Assembly: GCF_019703515.2 (NCBI RefSeq)
Contig: NC_059347.1
Span: 23,423,501-23,487,500, forward strand
Length of the DNA stretch: 64,000 nt
Reading direction: 5' to 3'
From: Myxocyprinus asiaticus
Taxonomy: Eukaryota > Chordata > Actinopteri > Cypriniformes > Catostomidae
Shown: piece by piece, positions 56,175-64,000 of the stretch
How the letters are laid out: each line of letters opens with the position of its first letter
Numbering within the stretch: the stretch's first letter is position 1
Notes under the pieces: model-generated
The model's input: the letters and a program-made list of their open reading frames with translations, nothing else
What the model was told of the DNA's origin: nothing
The model's database searches: none
Translations under genes and position numbers: made by a program

Positions 56175-56837
56175 CAAGATGCAAAGATCCTTTCTAAATA
56201 CACACACAGTCACACAACTTTCAACAGCATAGATAATATGAGATGACTGAATTACTTGCATGCGTGATGAGGCTGATGATATGGCGGCACATATACACTC
56301 AGTGGCAAACTCCACACACACTCACACTCAACAAACACAGCAAAAGAGTAATGTGCGGCGTCATGCCTCTCAGCCACTATCAGCACTTAAAAGACCGCCA
56401 ACCGCACGGTGGTTTAAAAACTAGAGGTGGGGTGCTGAACTCTCCCTCTTTCTGAAGAGAGTTAAGGAGATCAGGTTGCCAAGTCTGTAGTTTTAAAGCC
56501 CTCTTTTCCCTCTGCACTCATCAGCCGGAAAACAACTCTTGGCTAAGCGTCAGTGATCAAACGCTGCAGTCTCTGGATGCGTGCCATCAGGACAGTAAGG
56601 CTAATAGGATTGGGAGCCCCCAGGTGAGCTGAGGGTGCTCTGCGAGTGCTACTGATTAGCCAACAGTTAACGTGTATGCTGACATAGAGAGACGTGGGAA
56701 GGAAATTTGTCAGGAAGCTGTAAGCCAGACAGGTAACTTTCCCTGGCTTCAAGTAATCAAATTATTCATTAAAAGACGTATCACACAAATTTTTTCTACC
56801 TGGTCTCATAGAATCATGTTGCTATACAAAATTATTT

Positions 56838-57039
56838 TTACTTTTGGCTCTTTATAGAGCACCGGCTCAACCGAAAAAGTGTTACACTTGCCATGCAAAA
56901 GGCCGAGGAATGAGTCCCGTAGAGCATGCTAGTCGACATGTGTTGTGTTTTTTATGTCACATTTGCTTTTTATGAGCCTGTCTAATGTTTAAGGCAGGGT
57001 GGTATGATTTGTTGTTTTAAAACAAAAAGAGCATTAAAC
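56838..57039. repeat. Dispersed repeat copy B, left part
   Basis: It carries GCATGCTAGTCGACATG, TTTTTATGTCACATTTGC and GTCTAATGTTTAAGGCAGGGTG. These line up with copy A at 34200-34320 (GCATGGTAGTCGACACA, ATGTCACTTTTGC, GTTAGGTTTAGGTGTAAGG). It is cut at 57039 by the DNA transposon 57040-59251 and resumes at 59252. Confidence 0.6.
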
Positions 57040-57328
57040 TTAAAGTTGTCATGCATTTAATTTTTATTTTATAATGTTCGCTGAGGTCCACTTATAATGT
57101 TAGTAAGATTTGTCATCAAAAATAGTCATAATTTAGAAATAATTGTCCATTTTCGATCCTGTTTTTGGCCCTCTGATTAAAAAGCTCAATTTTCAGGTCG
57201 TGTCTCCTTTAAGACTTCAGTGTAAACGGCCACTCTATGATTGGGTAACATATTTGTCTATGAAATAAGTGTCAATGCCCCCGCCTTTATGCGTGTGGAA
57301 TTGTTTTAAAAGGTTCGGATGGTTAAAA

Positions 57329-57441
57329 ATGGCAACTGGAGGAATTCAGCCATACATGTTTGAGCCAGAGTCTAATCCCGAATCTGAAGAATTTGAATCC
57401 CCTCCACAAACACCACTGATACTTCAGTCTGTGACAGTGTG
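57329..57441 (+). pseudogene. Transposon-encoded first exon
   Basis: ATG at 57329 opens MATGGIQPYMFEPESNPESE, an acidic, Pro-rich N-terminus. It ends at a perfect GTAAGT donor (57442-57447). Similar short first exons belong to DNA-transposon genes in fish. No following exon is intact within the element. Confidence 0.45.
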
Positions 57442-57953
57442 GTAAGTAATCACTCTAATTTATATTTATTCCTTGTCTATTTGTGTAATAGGTATTACTT
57501 TTTATTCTTGTTTAAACAAAGATGTGACATAACAGTGTTTATTGTTGTCACATAGTTGGGGCATTTTCTAACGGTGGAACATTTCCGTGTTTTACAAATG
57601 CTTTGTAACGCATGACAGTGCCAACTAAAGTTTAAATACTTGGTGCTACCACATTTATAACTGTCAAAGGATATACTTACGGTGCAACATGTAAACGTAT
57701 ACAGGATAAAAGTTACCGGTGTTTGTCGCACTGTCGTTCTTCATATATTCATTGTTCATCATATATTCAGTGTAGTGACAAACGCATATGTTGTTCATTA
57801 TAATGAGTCATTTTTTCATTAAAAAGGAAAGAGATTGTCTAAATAGATTGCTATCAATACTCTATAGGTACATCTGTGGCACTCTGAAAGCAATATTCAA
57901 GTAAAACATTGAGATCATTCTACTGGCAATTATTACTGAAAGCTGGATGCGTC

Positions 57954-57968
57954 AAGATACACTAAGCA
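57954..57968 (+). repeat. SINE target-site duplication, left
   Basis: AAGATACACTAAGCA, matched after the SINE by AAGATACACGAAGCA at 58403-58417 (one mismatch in 15). Confidence 0.85.
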
Positions 57969-58402
57969 GGGGGCCTGGGTAGCTCAGTGGTAAAAGACGC
58001 TGGTTACCACCCCTGGAGTTCGCTAGCTCGCTAGTTCGAATCCCAGGGAGTGCTGAGTGACTCCAGCCAGGTCTCCTAAGCAACCAAATTGGCCCGGTTG
58101 CTAGGGAGAGTAGAGTCACATGGGGAAACCTCCTCGTGGTCGCTATAATGTGGTTTGTTCTCGGTGGAGCGCGTGGTGAGTTGAGCGTGGATGCCGTGGT
58201 GGATGGCGTGAAGCCTCCACACGCACTGTCTCCATGGCAACGCCCTCAACATGCCACGTGATAAGATGCGTGGGTTGATGGTCGCGGAGGCAACTGGGAT
58301 TTATCCTCCACCACCCGGATTGAGGCGAATCACTACGCAACCACGAGGACTTAAAAAGCGCACTGGGAATTGGGCATTCCAAATTGGGTAAAAAATTAAA
58401 AA
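57969..58402 (+). mobile_element. tRNA-derived SINE, full length
   Basis: A 434-base SINE with a tRNA-like head: box A TAGCTCAGTGG (57979-57989) and box B GTTCGAATCCC (58034-58044). The conserved body includes TCCAGCCAGGTCTCCTAAGC, CTCGTGGTCGCTATAATG and CACGAGGACTT, and the tail is A-rich. It is flanked by a 15-base target duplication with one mismatch. The body is of a type abundant in cyprinids and some other teleosts. Transcription by RNA polymerase III and mobilisation by a LINE are the known mode for the class. The long minus-strand frame across it is an artefact. Confidence 0.9.
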
Positions 58403-58417
58403 AAGATACACGAAGCA
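58403..58417 (+). repeat. SINE target-site duplication, right
   Basis: AAGATACACGAAGCA, paired with 57954-57968. Confidence 0.85.
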
Positions 58418-58640
58418 CGCATTAAAACTAATACACATGTTCGACTGAAATCACTAGGATCAAATCAAAAGAAAACTAAACAACATAAATCCAGCAAATA
58501 GTTTCTCATGAATATTTCTAATATTAAGCTTGGACATTTTGGTGAAAACATTGAAATACTCAGTACATACAGTATCTAACAGTCTGTAACATATGAAGCA
58601 ACACAATTAACATGAGTACTCACACTTGTCTGTTGCGACA

Positions 58641-58925
58641 TTACTGTTGGGTCCAATATAGTTGCACTGCATCAACTTTTAAATTAAGCCTCTCTGCAAA
58701 GCCTGCATCAAACTGTCCTGTTTGAAAAAGAATCCACAGTAAAATGAAGCAAACAAACATTGTCTTACTGACGCGATCCAGGACTTCATTAAAAATAAAT
58801 GTCAGCCACTCTTCCCAAATGTTAGGATCATAAGGAATCAAACGCAAAGAGTCTATTTTTCCACAGCCGGGCACTGCACAATGTTTTAAAACTTTGCAGG
58901 CATCTCGAACCTCTTGTTGCTCCAA
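58641..58925 (-). pseudogene. THAP-domain remnant
   Basis: The minus strand encodes KHCAVPGCGKIDSLRLIPYD, then EEWLTFIFNEVLDRVSKT and, after a garbled stretch, GQFDAGFAERLNLKVDAV. The Cys-x4-Cys start, Trp and later QFDAGF...L are typical of THAP DNA-binding domains carried by fish DNA transposons. The middle (FVCFILLWILFQT) is where the second Cys-x2-His pair should be, so the domain is frameshifted and nonfunctional. Confidence 0.55.
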
Positions 58926-59251
58926 TAATCCCTGTGTTTATCCCTTCCGTGCCGACGCTCATCTCATCACCGCTCTTACCGCGAACCTGTGGGCGGGCCA
59001 AATAGGCGATGATGAAGAAGTAGGCGTTGACCTGTTTATGCAGAGGCAGACTTGCGCTGATGTATTCATCTCTATTATGTAATACAGGCGAGGAAGTAGA
59101 AAACGAGTCATTTAGAAATTTCAATAAAGCCTTTTTTTGGACTAACAAATAAGTTTTGAGTTCTGAAACTTACAGTATGTTTTTACAGTACTATGACTTC
59201 TATGTCAAAAGATCAAGGAAAATTTGATTTCTCAATTCATAACCCCTTTAA

Positions 59252-59400
59252 ACATGTTTGGGAGAAAATGTAACTTGCTTTTAGAGCCACACGGTGGACA
59301 TTTCACCTCGGAACAGCTGGGATACTTGTAAGGAACCACGTAATATCATTTTGCAAAAATGTTGCTGCAGTCATAAAAGTTTCATGATATAAGGATGCAT
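59252..59400. repeat. Dispersed repeat copy B, right part
   Basis: GAAAATGTAACTTGCTTTTAG, then GCCACACGGTGGACATTTCACC and GTTGCTGCAGTCATAAAAG match copy A at 34376-34460. It resumes the repeat interrupted at 57039. Confidence 0.65.
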
Positions 59401-59596
59401 TTTTTTTTATAGGAAATTTGTATGTTTATGTTTAAGCAATATCATAAAAGCAAGAGTGCTGTTGTATTCGATATCAGTGCGATGATAATGTGCTGTTATA
59501 CTAAATATCAGTACTCTTTGAATCTGCTTGTCCAATCAGATTAGGGCACCTGAATTTTATTGTAACAATTAACAACAAATCATAATCAGAAAAACG

Positions 59597-60420
59597 TACC
59601 GTATTTTCCAGAAATAAAGTCACACCAGAATATAAGTTGTATAGGGTCAAAATTGCATCGTTGAGAGAAAAAAAAAACAAATAGGTAACATCTGTGTATA
59701 AGTCGCACTGACAGATGGTGTATGCGACATGGGAGCAGCCGCCTGACTTCCCTTCAGCCATTCAACAGCATGTCAGACCCGCTCCAGCGTGAAAATTTCC
59801 TTATTGTATCATGGCGTATTTTAATCGGGAGTATTTGATCAAAGAAATTGTGTGTAACAGCTTTTCATATTCTGTTTATGTTTCATGAAAAAAAACCCCA
59901 CAACAAATAAGCCATATCTTTGTAACTTTATGCTGTGCACAAATAAACAGCTTTTAGTCTGTGAGTAAAATAGTATGCCTGTTGTATTCTATACATCCAT
60001 CAATGTTAGCGATGGTCTATCTGTGAATATGTCTTATATTTGTAATCCTCTTTGCTACAGTATGTGCTATCCTGTTCACTGACTAAATGTTTTTACTTGA
60101 AACATTTTGTGGGCATGTGAGGAATTGCGTTTGACAGCGAACAATAATGTTATGATGGACAGAATATTTAAACTGCTTACATAAAGCACATTGTAAAGGA
60201 ATTATACTCTGAATAGGCTACTTTAAAATGCTGCTACCATCTCTATGACTGATGTTTTCATCTGTTTGTGTGTAAATATATGTGTTTTACTGTGCAGCGT
60301 GTTTGACCGGCCGTTTACGTAGCCCAAAAATTACGTATATAAGTCGTTTTGGACTATAAATCGTAGGACCTTTCAGATGATTAAAAAAAAAAAGTGACTT
60401 ATATTCCAGAAAATACGGTA
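59597..60420. mobile_element. Non-autonomous DNA transposon, 0.8 kb
   Basis: The left end is TACCGTATTTTCCAGAAATA and the right end ATATTCCAGAAAATACGGTA. These are inverted over about 27 bases with a few mismatches, and ATAAGTCGCA-type subrepeats lie near the ends. The TACCGTATTTTCC terminus marks a repeat common in fish and other vertebrates. It has no transposase. The superfamily is not assigned here. Confidence 0.7.
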
Positions 60421-61084
60421 AATCTGACAACTGATTAAAGATTATTAATAATCTATTAGCAATTCTCAATACAGACTCCATTCTAGAAACACCTAGAATG
60501 CATTTTATAAGGTCAAGTCCAGAAGATGCATAAAGAGCTTACTCAACAGTCTTTCTCTCGTTACGTAAGTGGGTCCTGCCACTGCCAGGCCCAACCTCAG
60601 TTCCTGTTTGGGCCAAAACAACAGGATTGTCTGTAGCCAAGCAGCTTCAAAGAGCAAGTCTTGCATAAGACTTACAAAATACTGGCAGAGTCACTGAAGG
60701 GGCTGATGTTTTGTCTAGAGATTTATACAACAGTTGGCCCAGGACAGGCTATTCACCTTTCACCTCTCAGAACTGCTCTGCCAGAGGTCCAAAAGCCAAG
60801 GTGTTCCAGAATGTAAATGGCTTAGAACCAATTTTAGCTTCAGGACACATACTAGAAACATTTAAAGAGTGACTTGTTGAATTAAGAAGAGTTTGCTATG
60901 TTACATAATAAAACAAACAATTTTCTATTTTCATCAGATGTACCTTGAAAAATAAATTGTTAGCAGGGAAGAATTTGTCAACTTTCTAGGCACCTCACTA
61001 GCAATTATTATGTCCAGTTGGTCTACTAAGAGTGTCTCTTTTCTCTACAAACACACTCGCATAAATGCACAGACTTACAGATGT

Positions 61085-61132
<48 letters not shown>
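61085..61132. repeat. (CA)n microsatellite
   Basis: About 24 CA units. Confidence 0.95.
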
Positions 61133-61133
<1 letters not shown>

Positions 61134-61312
61134 AAGCCACACACACTGAGAGCAAATTTAATGCATGACAAGGCTCAATAGTTAGATACACAGTAATTAC
61201 ATTGTGTGCTTTGCACGGTGACTGAGTTTGCCCTAGTCAGTGACAGCCTGGCTCTGCGTTAATTGTTTTCAAATTGTTTTGGGAATGATGTATGGCTAAT
61301 AGCTTGTGTATG

Positions 61313-61316
<4 letters not shown>

Positions 61317-61351
<35 letters not shown>
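61317..61351. repeat. (TG)n microsatellite
   Basis: About 17 TG units. Confidence 0.95.
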
Positions 61352-61352
<1 letters not shown>

Positions 61353-61608
61353 AGTGTGTATGAAACCCACCTGCGACTCTACTGAAGGCTACAGCATGAC
61401 AGTTTTCACAGGCCACAGCGCACCCAAGTCTCCCTGTAGCACTCCATGTGGAAGACCTCCAAAGCTTCTTCCACTAAACAATACTTCTCCTAGAAACATA
61501 CACACACACATACATACACTTGTGCTAAGAGGTTCAAGAGACTGTGACAACTATTTTCCTGGAAAGCTTGAATAAGACAGGGACCTTGCATTTCTTTGAA
61601 ATTCTCTC

Positions 61609-61613
<5 letters not shown>

Positions 61614-61674
<61 letters not shown>
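61614..61674. repeat. (CT)n(CA)n compound microsatellite
   Basis: About 18 CT units followed by about 12 CA units, the same arrangement as at 5927-6034. Confidence 0.95.
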
Positions 61675-61675
<1 letters not shown>

Positions 61676-62465
61676 CAGATGGGAAAATATTTGGACATGA
61701 TCAGAAAAACTCACCACAGCTCATAGAATGATTCCCAGATGACACAGTTGAAGGGAGCTTCATTGTCTATAGCGCTATTGATCTTTTTTTTTTTCTTTTG
61801 TTCTTTTTATTTTAATCTATATGTACTCGAATTAGAAGGTCATAATATGTAATACAGAGATTCCATTTTTATTCAATCAGTAGCTATACTCCTGTATTAA
61901 TGTATTATAAACTTTATTATCCTCTGATTTCCAAATCACCAGAACTCAAAAACACTGTCATTAGTTTTGGAATGCATCTATATTTAATCATTCTCTTCCC
62001 TTAAAATTAATTCTATTAATTAATCTACATTCTATCCATAGTTTCTGCCAAAAATACCCTAGCTTCTACAGATATTGTTGCTACAACTATAATCATTAAA
62101 TAAATAAAAATAATAATAAATAAACAAATGAAGAACGTGGCAGAAAGATTCTGAAAACATCTGTTTAAAAGAGATTCAATTTGAATGCATTCTGGTTTAA
62201 CAGCACTGGTAACAATTATAACTATGGTACAGTATTTTTGTAATTGTTTAAGAGTTACATGTACAGCTATCAGATGGCCAGCAGATATGCTGGATATTAG
62301 ATATATTAGACAAAGATATTAGATGCAAATTTAGTTGGTTATGTATTTAATAATTACTGGTGTGTTTATTTGATAATGAAAAACACAACCTAGTGTCATA
62401 GAATGAACGTTACTACAACAACATTTTTGCAAACTGAGTTTTAAGTGCCACATTCTACTTTTCGC

Positions 62466-62955
62466 TGCAGTTTTCTGTTAAAATTAACACTAGAGGCACT
62501 ACAGCAACTGTTTGTGTTATTCACTTTCACAAAAATCACAAGTACAATGGCTGATTATGGCTTTATACATTTGTTTTCCGCTCTATTACTCATACGCTTC
62601 TTTGTTATGATATCAAAACACATTTAATGTAATGCTTTATTTGAAAAATTATTTTAACACTTGTATTACAGACCCAACTACATTTACACAATTATTCCAA
62701 CATGAATAGCATGTGAGGTAGCTCACCTGATACTTTGGTTAGGCAGATACGTTTTCCTCTTTATAACCTCCATCTAATATTCACCTTTAAAACCTTGTCT
62801 GATTACGACACCTTTTCACTCGCTCATGGTGCCCCCCACAGTATGTTTCACTAGGACACTGCAGCAAAATGTGTAATGAAGCACATAATTTCATTTTGCA
62901 AAAATGTTGCCACAGTGACATAATTTTCATGAGATCATGCTGGCACAACACCATT
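62466..62955. repeat. Dispersed repeat with tRNA-like segment, copy C
   Basis: AACACTAGAGGCACTACAGC and TTCACTTTCACAAAAATCAC match copy A (33985-34035). A degenerate tRNA-like GGTAGCTCACCTGATACTTTG lies near 62716, and TTGCAAAAATGTTGCCACAGTGACATAA matches the 3' part. More diverged than copy A. Confidence 0.6.
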
Positions 62956-63177
62956 AAAAATAAAAGGTGTCAGAGAATCCACACTCAACTTCCTTTCAGT
63001 ATCAACAGTTTCCACAATATAATTTTCTATTTTTAGCAGTAAGTTATAAAACTTTAACCTTCTGATACCAGAGTGTGACTGCTGGGTGCATTTTCCATTT
63101 CCCTTTTTGATTTGTATCTAGTAGCACCTAATAAATATGCAACAAAAATCTAGAGCAAATAGTTTTCCTAAAAATGT

Positions 63178-63500
63178 ATATCCTCACATGGGGAGGGCGG
63201 GACTAAGTTGTGAATTTTTTTTAATAAAACCAAGCTTAAGAAAGTTTTTTTTTTTTTTTATCAAATTATTATGTTTCCAGTAGTGTTGGTTATTTGTGTT
63301 TTTCAGACTTTACAGGCATTACAGCTGATTTTCTGTAAAGCTGCTTTGGAAAAATGTGTATTGGGAAAAGTACAAATAAAAAATAAAAACTTTACAAATT
63401 AATATTATTTGATTTGACTTTGTTACAAAGTTGTTGTTTTTTTCTACTTTGTCAATGAAATCTCAATGTTCTCTCTTTGCATTGTCAAACAAATAAGTGA
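63178..63500. repeat. Dispersed repeat, intact counterpart of 49134-49316 plus 50126-50248
   Basis: ATCCTCACATGGGGAGGGCG through GCATTACAGCTGATTTTCTG to CATTGTCAAACAAATAAGTG is continuous here, while the other copy is split by about 0.8 kb. It contains the TAAAGCTGCTTTGGAAAAATGTG motif frequent at repeat 3' ends in fish. It may continue from copy C. Confidence 0.65.
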
Positions 63501-64000
63501 AAGCCAGTGCTGAAGCATTTTACAAATCAGAAATCAGCATAATTAATTCTGATACAAGTAATGGCCAGCATTATCCAATCACTGCCAACCATGTTAAAAA
63601 TAAAATGATACATCATAAATTCTAAATCTATGTACTGATTACAATTGTTCCATTTCTGCCAACCATGTTGAGTGGTCCAAACATCATCTGCAGCCTGAAA
63701 CTGAACTTTTGTTTGGATGTTAGGAGTGAATGCACTTGGCTGCATTGGAAAGCTATAGAATACCCTCCTTTGCTCCTTATTTAGTGAATGACTTAACCTC
63801 CAGTGTGCTGTCTGTCTGCACTGGTCTCAGAACAGTTCAAAATGCACCTTATTTTCATCGGATATCATCGGATGAAACTATAGACTCTAATCTTATGACT
63901 CAAACAGGTTTCAATGTAAAAATGTAATGAAGTTTCTTACCAGATTTAATTTAGTTGGCATTTCTCCCAAAGACAAACTCCGCTGTGATTGGCACCATAT
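63501..64000. other. Non-coding window end
   Basis: AT-rich DNA. The short open frames here show no protein-like features and I see no repeat that I recognise. Confidence 0.35.

Larger units (their letters stand above)
55396..56837. other. Non-coding stretch with microsatellites
   Basis: It holds a TG run (55777-55807), a GA run (56141-56173) and a short relic (about 55430-55451) resembling the terminal repeat of the transposon at 29740-30843. No gene is supported. Confidence 0.4.
57040..59251. mobile_element. THAP-encoding DNA transposon (ISL2EU-like), decayed
   Basis: The ends TTAAAGTTGTCATGCATTTAA and (complement of the right end) TTAAAGGGGTTATGAATTGAG form a diverged inverted repeat. 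It is inserted into dispersed repeat copy B, with a possible 2-base duplication AC. It carries a small first exon on the plus strand and a THAP-like frame on the minus strand, and is itself split by a SINE at 57969-58402. The termini and the MFEPES-type exon match a repeat I know from cyprinids; the superfamily name is inference. Confidence 0.6.
60421..62465. other. Non-coding stretch with microsatellites
   Basis: No supportable gene. It contains (CA)n at 61085-61132, (TG)n at 61317-61351, (CT)n(CA)n at 61614-61674 and a T-rich run at about 61783-61808. The rest is AT-rich. Confidence 0.4.

Noticed and set aside
57969..58044. Possible functional tRNA gene with good box A and box B
   Set aside because: It is the head of a full-length SINE with target duplications; the stems do not form a proper tRNA.
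58143..58418. 91-residue minus-strand frame
   Set aside because: It is antisense to the SINE body and so not a gene.

Overview
This window is vertebrate nuclear DNA, almost certainly from a teleost and most likely a cyprinid or related otophysan. It has sparse split genes with GT-AG introns, long AT-rich non-coding stretches and many (CA)n, (TA)n, (GA)n and GATA/GACA microsatellites. It also carries fish-type mobile elements: a tRNA-derived SINE, a DIRS retrotransposon, an L2/CR1-group LINE, hAT-type MITEs and a THAP-encoding DNA transposon. There are no bacterial-style operons, no CRISPR array and no viral genome.

The only complete protein-coding gene I can support is a COUP-TF nuclear receptor on the minus strand (13547-18425). 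It has three coding exons joined by canonical splice sites and predicts 411 residues. Diagnostic residues make it NR2F1 rather than NR2F2, and I favour nr2f1a. A TATA-like box and a CCAAT box lie about 0.8-0.9 kb upstream of the ATG, and candidate polyadenylation signals lie 0.3-0.55 kb past the stop. About 13 kb downstream and 30 kb upstream of the gene have no recognisable coding sequence. This fits the regulatory gene desert known around NR2F1 in vertebrates. Several GC-balanced blocks and two CTCF-like motifs are flagged there as weak candidates.

Layout. 1-13.2 kb: non-coding, with nested hAT-type MITEs inside a split TA array and two GATA/GACA arrays. 13.2-19.2 kb: nr2f1. 19.2-29.7 kb: upstream non-coding DNA with a 230-bp TA/CA array. 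29.7-49 kb: a stack of DNA-transposon derivatives and fold-back elements, a 5'-truncated LINE (46.6-47.9 kb) and one unrecognised exon-like open frame at 41.4-41.8 kb. 49-55.4 kb: an LTR-like block and then a decayed DIRS element. Its reverse transcriptase and RNase H carry lesions, but its tyrosine recombinase frame is long and keeps the catalytic residues. 56.8-59.4 kb: a three-level nest, with a SINE inside a THAP-encoding DNA transposon inside an older tRNA-headed repeat. 59.6-64 kb: further MITE-like and dispersed repeats.

I found no clear new biological system. The best leads are the exon-like open frame, a small perfect-loop hairpin at 38.07-38.14 kb, the unequal decay of the DIRS genes, and the candidate regulatory blocks around nr2f1. 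All assignments come from reading the sequence and from memory of the families; no search was run.
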